Source of the DNA: SAR324 cluster bacterium
Lineage (GTDB): Bacteria > SAR324 > NAC60-12
NCBI GenBank assembly: GCA_028282505.1
Contig: JANQHV010000368.1
Coordinates: 1-37,701, forward strand
Direction: 5' to 3'
DNA: 37,701 nucleotides
Of this stretch, positions 9,335 to 17,342 are shown one piece after another. Position 1 is the stretch's first letter; each line of letters opens with the position of its first letter. The position numbers and the translations under genes are program-made. The notes under the pieces are model-generated. The model searched no databases and was not told the DNA's origin. It was given only the letters and a program-made list of their open reading frames with translations.

Positions 9335-9344
9335 AAATAAGAAC

Positions 9345-9788
9345 ATGACCATTCCATCATTTTTTATACCAATCCAGAGTATCAAATCAGATGCCGCACT
9401 GCGACCAGGCAATCGAGGAGAGCGCAAACTGCTGGTAACCGAGCTTTATGAAACTACAGAAAAAATAGCAGAGGATCTGGTATGGCAACCTCCAGCAGTG
9501 CAAGAAAAGTGTTCCGTCCAGATAATGGATAAGACAGAAGTGGCTGTCTTCAATCAGCATGCTTCTCAGGATAGACACTACCATAAAATTGGGACAGAAA
9601 TGTATGAGATCCTTGAAGGAACCATGACAATCCATGTAGGAGAACACGATTACTCCCTTCAAGCAGGGGACATGATAGTCGTCAATCCTGGTACCGTGCA
9701 TGAGGTCAAACCGGAAGGTACTCAATTTATATGCCGGGTGGTGACTGTCAATTGCCAAGGAACTCGGGATAAGTATATTGTGACATGA
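9345..9788 (+). CDS. Small cupin-domain protein
   Basis: The 204-aa ORF in the track starts inside sfsA in another frame. The plausible start is ATG 9345 (MTIPSFF...), 10 bases after the sfsA stop, giving 147 aa. The core is a classical single cupin: motif 1 HYHKIGTEMYEILEGTMTIHVG supplies the two His and the Glu of a metal site, and motif 2 GDMIVVNPGTVHEV supplies the third His. Such proteins are metal-dependent sugar epimerases/isomerases, dioxygenases or ligand sensors; nothing here fixes the substrate. Its TGA overlaps the ATG of the following membrane protein (ATGA), so the two are translationally coupled. Confidence 0.85.
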   Translation: MTIPSFFIPIQSIKSDAALRPGNRGERKLLVTELYETTEKIAEDLVWQPPAVQEKCSVQIMDKTEVAVFNQHASQDRHYHKIGTEMYEILEGTMTIHVGEHDYSLQAGDMIVVNPGTVHEVKPEGTQFICRVVTVNCQGTRDKYIVT

Positions 9789-10681
9789 AAAAACTACTAG
9801 AGATTTTACTTATCCATTCTTTTAAGGATCTGGTACGCTACAAGTCCTTTCTTTTCCTGATCTTTATCATTTTTCTAGCTGACCGCATTTTACGGCATTA
9901 TGTCCAGGTGGATCGCTCCTCACTGCAACTCAGCTATCTGAAAGAAGTGGGTTTGCAAGCGGCTCCCTTTGTGTTTGAAGAGTTTCCTGGCATTTTTGCC
10001 CATTGGCTACTGGAACCACGGACTTTGTTGGTGATCGTGGGCTTATTTTTGTTAAAACAGTTGATTTCCATGTGGCCTTCCAGCGATATGCGTAAAATGC
10101 ATCGTCAGGAACGGGGAAAGTTTGGTCTTTGGGATTCGTTTCGTTATTTGCAGTGGTATCAATTTTTATGGGATGCCATTGCGGTAGGAAGCATCTGTGG
10201 TGTGTTATTTTTTTGGTCAGGGATTAGTTTCATCATTTGCCGCCAAGGCTGGTTGAAGCTTCCCTCTCCTCTTTGGCTTGTTGCTCTGGGAGGATTGGTG
10301 TTCTTATCCACCCCCATTGCTATGGCTGGTTTTTCTTATTCATCCAAGTTGGCCGTCTTGTCAAAAGGCAGCTTTTCCAAGCGGCTCTCTTTATTTTTTA
10401 AGTTATTGACGGATTGGCAAACATTTTGGAAATCCTGGCTTTTTTTTCTGATTCGGATCATAGTGGAAGGAACGTTTGTGGCCATCATTCCGGCAGGATT
10501 GATTCTCACCCTGGATAACTTCTGGCTTCGCTTATTCCTGGCAGGGCTTTCGGCAACTCCTGTGTATTCTTATGTGAAGATGGTTTCATTCAAGTTCTTT
10601 ATTGAAATCTATCGTAATGATTCCCTGGTCTATGAAGAATACAAGACTTATTTGACGACACAATCAACGATAACTGTATAG
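9785..10681 (+). CDS. Polytopic membrane protein, family not recognised
   Basis: A 298-aa protein with about six hydrophobic segments: SFLFLIFIIFLADRIL, LLVIVGLFLLKQLI, AIAVGSICGVLFFWSGISF, LWLVALGGLVFLSTPIAMAGF, WLFFLIRIIVEGTFVAIIPAGLIL and LFLAGLSATPVYSYVKM. Basic residues between segments 2 and 3 (SSDMRKMHRQERGKFG) suggest a cytoplasmic loop. I recognise no transporter or enzyme signature. The ATG overlaps the cupin stop and the gene ends 9 bases before the HAD gene, so it is an integral member of the sfsA-cupin-HAD run. The function is unknown. Confidence 0.8.
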   Translation: MKKLLEILLIHSFKDLVRYKSFLFLIFIIFLADRILRHYVQVDRSSLQLSYLKEVGLQAAPFVFEEFPGIFAHWLLEPRTLLVIVGLFLLKQLISMWPSSDMRKMHRQERGKFGLWDSFRYLQWYQFLWDAIAVGSICGVLFFWSGISFIICRQGWLKLPSPLWLVALGGLVFLSTPIAMAGFSYSSKLAVLSKGSFSKRLSLFFKLLTDWQTFWKSWLFFLIRIIVEGTFVAIIPAGLILTLDNFWLRLFLAGLSATPVYSYVKMVSFKFFIEIYRNDSLVYEEYKTYLTTQSTITV

Positions 10682-10690
10682 GAACATAAT

Positions 10691-11362
10691 ATGTCAACAA
10701 CTTTAGCATTTGATGTATATGGAACTCTGATCAATACTCATGGTGTGACAGTGGCTCTGAAAGATTATGTGGGAGAACGAGCTGATGATTTTTCTCGTTT
10801 GTGGAGGGAAAAGCAGTTGGAATATTCGTTTCGCCGTGGCTTGATGCAAAATTACCAGCAATTTTCAGTTTGCACCCGTCAGGCTTTGGATTATGCCTGT
10901 CTTTTTTATAAAGTGTCGCTTACAGAAGAGCACAAGCAACGCTTGATGCAGGAGTATCGTGTGTTACCAGCCTTTCAGGATGTCAAAGATGGGCTGACAC
11001 GGGCTCAAGAAGCAGGCTTCCGTATGTTTGCCTTTTCCAATGGCAGCACCGATGCTGTGGAAATGTTGCTGCAAACCGCAGCAATCCGCCATTATTTCGA
11101 AGGGGTGGTCAGTGTCGATTCTCTAAAAACTTTCAAACCCAGTCCAGCCGTCTATTGTCATTTTCTGAGAAGCACGGGTTCGTTGGGAGCTGAAGCCTGG
11201 ATGATTTCCAGCAATCCTTTTGATGTCATTGGTGCTGTTTCTGCTGGAATGAGAGCTGCTTGGATCCAACGCTCACCCGAAATGATTTTTGATCCCTGGG
11301 AAATACAACCCACCCTGACCCTGGAGAGTCTCACTCATTTAGCAGAGCAGATCAAACAGTAG
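10691..11362 (+). CDS. Haloacid dehalogenase type II-like HAD hydrolase
   Basis: A 223-aa protein of the normal size for L-2-haloacid dehalogenases. Motif I is FDVYGTLINT (nucleophile Asp8), motif II FSNGSTD, motif III Lys in LKTFKPSPAVY, and motif IV MISSNPFDVIGAVSAGMRAAWIQR. The S-S-N-x-x-D-x-x-G-A pattern is characteristic of the type II dehalogenase subfamily rather than phosphoglycolate phosphatases. These enzymes displace halide from 2-haloalkanoates through an Asp ester; many genomic members have untested substrates. AGGAA lies 6 bases upstream of the ATG. Its 3' end overlaps that of the convergent minus-strand 836-aa gene by 11 bases, leaving no room for a terminator between them. Confidence 0.9.
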   Translation: MSTTLAFDVYGTLINTHGVTVALKDYVGERADDFSRLWREKQLEYSFRRGLMQNYQQFSVCTRQALDYACLFYKVSLTEEHKQRLMQEYRVLPAFQDVKDGLTRAQEAGFRMFAFSNGSTDAVEMLLQTAAIRHYFEGVVSVDSLKTFKPSPAVYCHFLRSTGSLGAEAWMISSNPFDVIGAVSAGMRAAWIQRSPEMIFDPWEIQPTLTLESLTHLAEQIKQ

Positions 11363-13862
11363 TGTCGTCACCTTCCTTGTGGAGTTTTGTCTTGCTTTGA
11401 AGAAAATGAAGGCAAGCCTGAGTATTTTGGTTGAACCACCCTGAAAGGTTAAAATGATTATTGAGGATCAAAAATAAGTTTTGGTAAAAATAAGCGGAGT
11501 TCTTACCGTTCACCTTGACGGGATAGAAGGGGACTGGTTTGTTGGCCACTTTCAATTCCTGAGGAATATTCTTCAACAGGGCTTTGGTTTGATAGGTTTG
11601 TTTGACACTCTTTTTTAAATAATCGGCATAAGGGTGCTCACTCTTATTAAGGAAACTTTGTAATACCGTCAGATACGGCAGATGGTATTTATACTCAATG
11701 TCACATTTTAGTGGAAATCTATTGATAAAGGACTGGTCATATCCAAATAAAACAGGAACCAAACCAATACAAATGATCACATCAACCAGAGGATTGGACT
11801 TATATTTTGTAATAAAGCACGCATGCTCTTCAAATAATTGAAATTCACGCCCTTCATTTTTGGATATGGCATTCACTCGAAAGCCAAGCTCCTTCTTGCG
11901 CAATTCTGTGAATAATTGAGTAAAACATAGTTGGAATTGAGCGAGAATCTCAAAGTCTTGATCAAAAAAATCAAAAACTTCCTGATATTCATCCGTAAAT
12001 TTGATCAAACGGTATTTAGTCACCGGATGTTTTTGTTGAATATAATATTTTTCCTGCACATTAATCGGTGTCAAATATTTCAGAAGAGACCGATCTTGTT
12101 GGATCGTTTCGGCATGTTGGGCCTCGATCATTTTTTTATTACTTTTTTCTTCAGTCACACGCATTATTTTTCTGGCTTCAATCTTTTTATAAACCTGGTT
12201 GATGTCAGGGTTTTTTATGGAAAACACACCAGATTTGACCATATCCACAAACCAATTCTCTGCAAATTCACTGATATTTTCCGATTGAATCACAGATTTT
12301 AAGACTTTCAGATTGGCCAATGCTTCAGAGTGACTGGGGGAAGGCGGGATTTTTGCCAACTGTTGGATATAATCCAATGTCAATTGCACGTTCTTCATGA
12401 CCCTGGTTAATGTGGAAGGAGACAACAAAAATAAATCTTCTTTCACAACATTGCTCTCCATTTGAAATTCCGTATCATCGATCAATTTTTTGATAGAGGG
12501 CGTATCCATTTGAGGATTTTTATAGATATAGGCCAAAATAATTTTTTTATAGATTCTTAGATGACCCGCATCTTCTTCATTGAAGATGATCTGACAAATG
12601 TTTTCAATGAGATATTCCCATTTGTATTTTGAAAATGAATAAATCCCACGATGAAGCTGAAGTGCCTGATAAATTTTTACGATGAGAACCAATCGTTCTT
12701 GTTTATCCGTAATAATCTGATTGGTCAGATGTTTTCTATTATCAGATGACAGAATGGCCATCAAAATATATTCCTGTTCTTGTTCTAGATCCAGACCGTG
12801 GTGCTCTGCCTGGCGTTTGATGAAATCACTGTTGAATAATTTCAAATAAAATTTTGAAATTTCTTTTCGAAATAGAAAAATGTCGCCGATTAATCGAGAA
12901 TCCTTAAAAGAAGCAATCATATTCTCAATTTTTTCATGGAGTTCTTTATAATAATTAGAAAGTTGGAATATAAACGCAATGGCTACCTTATCCTGTTTTC
13001 GAATTTGCTGCATGAGAATTTGTATAAACTTGGTAAAATCCGAAAATTGTTCAAAATATCCCAACTCTTCTGTGATGAAGTATTTTTTTTCGTTCTCAAA
13101 TTGTCTGAAATTTTTGTAAGTATTGACGATAATAGCCGTAAGCTCTTTATTCAAGTCACCACGCTTGTGGGCAGACACAAGAATTTTCTTTAATTGATCC
13201 ACTTCAATATCCGCATATTCAGCAATCAATTGCTTGAGGGGTTTATTAGGACGCTCTATAATTTCGCGCAGGGAAAAATCCAGGATTTTTTCAGAAATCA
13301 GATGACCTAAATGGCTTTCATCGGATAACCATTCCTCCGTTTTCACTGGAGAGTGGCTGGCTGCTTTTTCTTCTGGTGAAGAATCTGAGAGAATGGCCTC
13401 CAACATACCTTTCAATTGGAGATACTCTTCGAAATACCAATGAACGATGCTGGTGGTTGTTTGTATTGCCAGCTCAGAATCTTCTCCCGTTAACTCATCT
13501 TCTTCTTGATAGTGGGCTCCTTCATTGGCAATATCTTTGACAAAGTGCAATTTTTTGATAATGATTGACGGTGCGGCTTTGTTTGCCTTCAATTTGTTAA
13601 TAATGCTGGCCAGGCCTCCTTTTTTTGGTATGTTTTGTCCTTTGATTTCTTTTTTGTGGATGGTGGTACAAATGTTTTCTATCAAACGACGACAATGAAC
13701 AACGGCCCCAGAAGGATTCTCATAACAAATTTTCTTTGCCTGGATATATTCATTTTTGATGAAAAGAATGTCTTTGTTGATTTTATTATCAGGATGAAAC
13801 TGGCTTTCCATACTCTTTTTAGATCCAATGATTCTATAGTGCTCAAGAAAAGTTTTTTCCAA
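11352..13862 (-). CDS. 836-aa protein with N-terminal DUF4145-type domain
   Basis: Residues about 30-150 show a DUF4145-like helical domain: AKKICYENPSGAVVHCRRLIENICTTIHKK, then KLHFVKDIANEGAHYQ, then AIQTTTSIVHWYFEEYL. This domain occurs at the N terminus of restriction-type and other defence proteins. The remaining about 680 residues are mostly helical, Lys/Gln/Asn-rich and unrecognised; no Walker motif, HNH or PD-ExK nuclease core is obvious. The start is uncertain: the frame from 13862 begins with TTG without a clear Shine-Dalgarno site, and ATG at 13811 (MESQFHPDNK...) is an alternative that keeps the DUF4145 region. The gene is opposite in direction to all its neighbours and ends inside the HAD gene. 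It lies next to the caspase/NACHT block, so a defence-related role is possible but inferred. Confidence 0.75.
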   Translation of the reverse strand: MEKTFLEHYRIIGSKKSMESQFHPDNKINKDILFIKNEYIQAKKICYENPSGAVVHCRRLIENICTTIHKKEIKGQNIPKKGGLASIINKLKANKAAPSIIIKKLHFVKDIANEGAHYQEEDELTGEDSELAIQTTTSIVHWYFEEYLQLKGMLEAILSDSSPEEKAASHSPVKTEEWLSDESHLGHLISEKILDFSLREIIERPNKPLKQLIAEYADIEVDQLKKILVSAHKRGDLNKELTAIIVNTYKNFRQFENEKKYFITEELGYFEQFSDFTKFIQILMQQIRKQDKVAIAFIFQLSNYYKELHEKIENMIASFKDSRLIGDIFLFRKEISKFYLKLFNSDFIKRQAEHHGLDLEQEQEYILMAILSSDNRKHLTNQIITDKQERLVLIVKIYQALQLHRGIYSFSKYKWEYLIENICQIIFNEEDAGHLRIYKKIILAYIYKNPQMDTPSIKKLIDDTEFQMESNVVKEDLFLLSPSTLTRVMKNVQLTLDYIQQLAKIPPSPSHSEALANLKVLKSVIQSENISEFAENWFVDMVKSGVFSIKNPDINQVYKKIEARKIMRVTEEKSNKKMIEAQHAETIQQDRSLLKYLTPINVQEKYYIQQKHPVTKYRLIKFTDEYQEVFDFFDQDFEILAQFQLCFTQLFTELRKKELGFRVNAISKNEGREFQLFEEHACFITKYKSNPLVDVIICIGLVPVLFGYDQSFINRFPLKCDIEYKYHLPYLTVLQSFLNKSEHPYADYLKKSVKQTYQTKALLKNIPQELKVANKPVPFYPVKVNGKNSAYFYQNLFLILNNHFNLSGWFNQNTQACLHFLQSKTKLHKEGDDTTV

Positions 13863-13950
13863 ATGATCTTGTTTTTGCTGTACAACTCGTTCCAGCTCGC
13901 AACTGGAGTTTTGGAAATGGGATTTGAGAAGTGAGAGATGATTTCAACAG

Positions 13951-14114
13951 CCTGAAATTGTCCCTCCCCTTACCAAGGGAGCGGGGCCGACCTTCGGTTA
14001 GGAGGGGTTGGTGCTATCAACCTAAAACCTCCCTGAAACAAAAGTCGGCCCGGTCCTCTTGCCAAGGAGGGGAAATCGTTTTTGCACAACTGGCCGAAAA
14101 TATGATCAAGCCCC
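13951..14114. repeat. Dispersed palindromic repeat, family 1, copy A
   Basis: This non-coding stretch matches 27116-27257 in the same orientation. Shared blocks include CCTGAAATTGT, GAGCGGGGCCGACCTTCGGT followed by TAGGAGGGGTTGGT, CTATCAACCT, AAGGAGGGGAAATCGTTTTT and CGAAAATATGA. Copy A has an extra about 20 bases in the middle. Each copy contains inverted CCTCC/GGAGG segments able to fold into hairpins. The short ORF 13931-14128 in the track is only the read-through of this repeat. Confidence 0.85.
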
Positions 14115-14166
14115 AAAAAGGTTCCTAAAAGTTTGAAATATCATGAATAATTTTTTATGTAAATTA

Positions 14167-14257
14167 AGAACCTGTTTGAAAAACCTGCTTCTGCTGCAAA
14201 AAATCGACTCAACGAGATCGATTTTTCGTGTCGAACCATCTTTTCCAAACAGATTCT
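14167..14257 (-). repeat. Dispersed inverted-repeat element, family 2, copy 1
   Basis: The ends are imperfect inverted repeats (AGAACCTGTTTGAAAAA on the left, TTTTCCAAACAGATTCT on the right). The centre is a hairpin AAAAATCGA - 10 nt - TCGATTTTT. The reverse complement matches the last 99 bases of the window (37603 on): AGAACCTGTTTGGAAAAGATGG against AGAATCTGTTTGGAAAAGATGG, then CGAAAAATCGATCTC. No ORF is carried. This and copy A of family 1 fill most of the 510-base gap between the DUF4145 gene and the caspase gene. Confidence 0.8.
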
Positions 14258-14373
14258 AAAACATAAATTATAAACAGATAGGGCTTTTGTTGTCAAACAG
14301 CAATCACCAAACCAAGAGTTGATCTTTCTTAAACAATCTTGGGAATATTTGAGATAAATATCAACAGCATCAG

Positions 14374-16443
14374 ATGGCATTAAAGATTAAATACCACTTT
14401 GTTCCTGATGGCAATATTGCAGCTCTTGAACATTTGGCACCCGATGTATTTTATGTGGGAGTCGGTTCCATCCATCATCCCCAGGTGTTCGATCACCATG
14501 CGGGTCAGGCAGGCACCGACACGACCCCTGCCGCTTTGATCTGGGATGCACGAAAACAGCTATATGAAAGTGCAAAATCGTTAGAATCGCTTACCATTTA
14601 TACCCATCGTAATCCTCAATGGAGTGCTTGTTGGGGCATCATCCTGCTGGAATGGATTCTGAATGGACAGGAATTGGAAGAAACCAAAATAACGGCACTG
14701 AATACTTACAGCAGTTTTGTTTTATCCGGATATAATCCTTCGGAAGGCCCGGTCGAGCAGTCACTCATTGCCGTCTATTCCAGTGTCATGTCAGAGATTG
14801 AAGAAAAAGAACGGGATTTCGATGTTCGTGATTTAAAAAAAATCCAAACGGCTTATCAATTCTTTTCGTTTTGTTATCAGCAATTCCAAGATTACTCTGA
14901 CCTCAAAACAGGGCATTTTTTTAGAGATGACGGCCCTTATGGAAAAGCCAAACTGCATATCCGTGAAGACCATCAAGTTTACTTAAGAGACCTCCAAAAA
15001 GGTTTTCGATTCACAGCATTATTGGAACACCGAACTGGAGAAAAATTGCGGATTGATGGGCTTAAAATTGAAAAACCCTTGTCTCGACTATTCAAGTTTT
15101 GGGCTCGTAATGATCGTGAACATAGTTTTTCGAAAGCAGGATTTCCACTTACCTGGGTCCAGTGGGAACCCAACAACTGGGTGCTGACCGTCAATCCCAC
15201 CAGTGGATATCACTTAAAAGGGCTGGGAGAGTTTCTTACCAGAGAAGAACATAGAATGATTGCTCCCCCCCTCGATATGCTAAACCGTGAAGGGTATGAT
15301 AGCCCCAACCCCTGGTATGATGCCCGTAACTCCCCAGGAGAATTTACCATTGTGGCTAGTCCTCATGGAGGGACTCAAATGTCCCCCAGGCAAATTGAAA
15401 AATTATTGCGCAGATGGTTCAAAGTGCGACACTGGCAATCGGCTAAGACCAAACCGACCTGGTGGAAAAACAATTTTGCTTACTTCAGTGTTGCAGCCTC
15501 TCTGATTTTGTTAGCTGGAACCCTGTATTTGCTCTATCCCAATTTAACTGAGCTGGAGTGTGATAGGCGCAGAGGTCTTCCAGAACTCCAAGTCAGTCAA
15601 GGAAAGCACTATGCCATTGTCATTGGCATCAATGACTACAGTCAATCTGAAATGGAAGATGGGAATCCCTGGGATAATTTAAACAATCCTGCGAGAGATG
15701 CCATTAGGATCATGTGGTTTTTGGAAAACAAATTTCATTTTGAGCCTGTGCAACCAGGAGGAAGCCTCTTGATGGTTAACGGAGCAACTCATCTCAGGCT
15801 CTCTAAAAGTATTCAAAATTGGTTTGAAACGGTTAGCCACACATTAGATCAAACAAGGTTCTCTCCCTCTCTGGGCAATATCAATGTGCAAATTCAAAAA
15901 CTGGCCGAGTCCTTGACCGATCAGGACTCCTTATTGATTTATTTTGCGGGGCATGGTTCCATGTCGAAATCATTGGGCACGTGGATTCCATCAGATTTCA
16001 AGCCTGGGGAAGATATTTCATACGACCGGATTGAAGGCATCTTAAAACGGAGCGATGCCCGGCATATTTTGGTTGTGGCTGATTCCTGCTACTCTGGAAA
16101 ATTTCTGGAAGAAGACATCATGCGCGGAACCGAGGACTATGGAGATACTACAGCCGATGAAAACACCAAAGCCTTGTATCAATTGTTTTCCAGGCAGGGC
16201 CTGACTGCAGGATTTTTAGAACCTGTCTCTGATGGAAAGCGAGGGGAACACAGTCCATTTGCAGGATGTTTCCTAAGATCACTGCGGAAAAGCAAGGAAT
16301 TCCTCTCAGCTCACGCCCTTTTCATTCAAATCAACCAATGTATGCAAAAACAAAGCTCTGTGCAAAAAGTCCTATTTTCTCCCAAAAAAGATTTATGTGA
16401 CCAGGGAGGAGAATTTATCTTCCGAAAACGAAGTTTATTCTAA
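14374..16443 (+). CDS. Membrane-tethered caspase-like protease with MYG1/DHH-like N-terminal region
   Basis: Three parts can be seen in the 689 residues. Residues 1-350 start DVFYVGVGSIHHPQVFDHHAG (D40-H41-H42) and continue TPAALIWDARKQL, THRNPQWSACW and PWYDARNSPGEFTIVASP. This resembles MYG1/DHH-type metal-dependent phosphoesterases, but some acidic ligands seem replaced. One transmembrane helix (about 368-388, FAYFSVAASLILLAGTLYLLY) follows. Residues 410-689 are a caspase/metacaspase-type C14 peptidase: HYAIVIGINDY, LLIYFAGHG (His527) and ILVVADSCYSG (Cys572) give the catalytic dyad. The eight basic residues before the helix predict a cytoplasmic N-terminal part and an external caspase domain. 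The ATG has no strong ribosome-binding site. A long hairpin follows the stop. Bacterial caspases often cut partner proteins in cell-suicide immunity; the target here is unknown. Confidence 0.88.
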   Translation: MALKIKYHFVPDGNIAALEHLAPDVFYVGVGSIHHPQVFDHHAGQAGTDTTPAALIWDARKQLYESAKSLESLTIYTHRNPQWSACWGIILLEWILNGQELEETKITALNTYSSFVLSGYNPSEGPVEQSLIAVYSSVMSEIEEKERDFDVRDLKKIQTAYQFFSFCYQQFQDYSDLKTGHFFRDDGPYGKAKLHIREDHQVYLRDLQKGFRFTALLEHRTGEKLRIDGLKIEKPLSRLFKFWARNDREHSFSKAGFPLTWVQWEPNNWVLTVNPTSGYHLKGLGEFLTREEHRMIAPPLDMLNREGYDSPNPWYDARNSPGEFTIVASPHGGTQMSPRQIEKLLRRWFKVRHWQSAKTKPTWWKNNFAYFSVAASLILLAGTLYLLYPNLTELECDRRRGLPELQVSQGKHYAIVIGINDYSQSEMEDGNPWDNLNNPARDAIRIMWFLENKFHFEPVQPGGSLLMVNGATHLRLSKSIQNWFETVSHTLDQTRFSPSLGNINVQIQKLAESLTDQDSLLIYFAGHGSMSKSLGTWIPSDFKPGEDISYDRIEGILKRSDARHILVVADSCYSGKFLEEDIMRGTEDYGDTTADENTKALYQLFSRQGLTAGFLEPVSDGKRGEHSPFAGCFLRSLRKSKEFLSAHALFIQINQCMQKQSSVQKVLFSPKKDLCDQGGEFIFRKRSLF

Positions 16444-16445
16444 TC

Positions 16446-16510
16446 AAAAAAAGGGGACAGATTTATTTTTAAATCTTTTAACTTTAAAAAATAAACCTGT
16501 CCCCTTTTTT
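16446..16510. repeat. Long GGGGACAG hairpin after the caspase gene
   Basis: The arms AAAAAAGGGGACAGATTTATTTTT and AAAAAATAAACCTGTCCCCTTTTTT form a stem of about 23-24 bp with a single G-T type mismatch, separated by a short A/T loop. It starts 3 bases after the caspase stop and ends in a T-run on both strands, so it could work as a bidirectional terminator. The GGGGACAG(A/G)TTTATT motif is one I recognise as common in dispersed palindromes of many environmental bacteria, which suggests a mobile (REP/MITE-like) origin. Confidence 0.8.
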
Positions 16511-16592
16511 AGTAAACACTTGACGAAAGAGTTATCTTATAATAGAGTAACCAATATGGTTCTATTTTGGTTCTTCATGCAAGGAGATCGTT

Positions 16593-16832
16593 ATGCCTAC
16601 CATCACACTGAAAAATATTCCAGAGCAGCTTCATAGAAAACTTAAGCAAAATGCTTCTCACAATCATCGTAGCCTCAACAACGAAATTATTGCTTGTCTT
16701 GAAAGCTCAGTCCATGCCTCTCCGATAAACAGTGAACTACTGTTAGCACGTGCTCGTACGCTCCGCAGCCAAATTTCAGGGCACTTGACAGAAGAAACTC
16801 TTGCTGATTTCAAAAATCAAGGACGGCTATGA
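16593..16832 (+). CDS. FitA/VapB-type ribbon-helix-helix antitoxin
   Basis: A 79-aa protein. The N terminus ITLKNIPEQLHRKLKQNASHNHRSLNNEIIACLE fits a ribbon-helix-helix DNA-binding fold of the FitA/Arc type (beta strand, helix A, turn, helix B ending SLNNEI..CLE). The C-terminal tail would wrap the PIN toxin. AGGAGA lies 5 bases upstream of ATG 16593, an excellent ribosome-binding site. The stop overlaps the start of the PIN gene (ATGA). Such antitoxins neutralise the toxin and autorepress the operon with it. The pair lies between the caspase and KAP genes. Confidence 0.9.
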   Translation: MPTITLKNIPEQLHRKLKQNASHNHRSLNNEIIACLESSVHASPINSELLLARARTLRSQISGHLTEETLADFKNQGRL

Positions 16833-17239
16833 TCGTTGTTGATACAAATGTAATTGCCTACTTTTGGATTCCTGGAAGTTATACCCAAGAGGCAGAAAAA
16901 GTTTTTCAAATTGACCCCGAATGGAAAGTTCCGTTATTGTGGAAGTCTGAGTTACGTAATGTTTTAATCAACTATATCCGGCATGAGTATTTGACATTAG
17001 ATGTTGCCATACAAGTCATGTCCGATGCGGAAGCACAATTGAAGCTACATGAATTTTCCGTCACTTCTACAGATGTTCTTCGCTTTTCAAGTCAATCAAA
17101 GTGTGCCGCCTATGATTGTGAATTTGTTGCTTTAGCAAAAGATTTACAGGTCTCTTTAGTCACAACAGATAAAAAAATTTTATCAGAATTTCCAGATGTC
17201 GCCATTTCAATGTCACGTTATATTGCCCAAAACAAGTGA
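16829..17239 (+). CDS. VapC-type PIN-domain toxin
   Basis: A 136-aa PIN ribonuclease. The acidic metal-binding residues are visible: D5 in VVDTNVIAYF, the Glu in WKSELRN, the Asp in CAAYDCEFVALA, and the Asp in LVTTDKKIL. VapC-type toxins cut tRNA or rRNA. The start overlaps the antitoxin stop, the classical antitoxin-first order. The stop TGA at 17237-17239 is followed by a spacer with a strong ribosome-binding site for the next gene, so KAP and NACHT genes could be co-transcribed with this pair. Confidence 0.92.
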   Translation: MIVVDTNVIAYFWIPGSYTQEAEKVFQIDPEWKVPLLWKSELRNVLINYIRHEYLTLDVAIQVMSDAEAQLKLHEFSVTSTDVLRFSSQSKCAAYDCEFVALAKDLQVSLVTTDKKILSEFPDVAISMSRYIAQNK

Positions 17240-17258
17240 GGCTGGTAACTACAACAAC

Positions 17259-17342
17259 AAAGGAGACTTGTCTTGAAATCCTACTATTAATGACGAATGG
17301 ACATTAATCGATACGCTCGGATATGAAAACCTGATTATACAG
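17259..17342 (+). other. Frameshifted 5' leader of the KAP NTPase gene
   Basis: A strong ribosome-binding site (AAAGGAGA, 17259-17266) precedes TTG at 17273, whose frame reads only Met-Lys-Ser-Tyr-Tyr before TAA. The KAP frame is open from 17277 and encodes PTINDEWTLIDTLGYENLII, which matches the conserved N terminus of KAP NTPases, but has no ATG, GTG or TTG before 17343. One missing base between 17276 and 17288 would join the two. Alternatives are a sequencing error, a real inactivating mutation, or a rare start such as ATT 17286. Confidence 0.6.

Noticed and set aside
11360-11362. Frameshift joining the HAD gene to the DUF4145 gene
   Set aside because: They are on opposite strands and merely overlap by 11 bases at their 3' ends.
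13931-14128. 65-aa ORF (contains LPRERGRPSVRRGW)
   Set aside because: It lies within a dispersed palindromic repeat, and the same peptide appears at 27021-27209 in the second copy, so it is repeat read-through rather than a gene.
14141-14380. 79-aa minus-strand ORF in the gap before the caspase gene
   Set aside because: It coincides with the family 2 inverted-repeat element and has no ribosome-binding site or family resemblance.
16397-16636. 79-aa ORF spanning the GGGGACAG hairpin
   Set aside because: It overlaps the caspase 3' end and the antitoxin 5' end out of frame, and reads through a palindrome.
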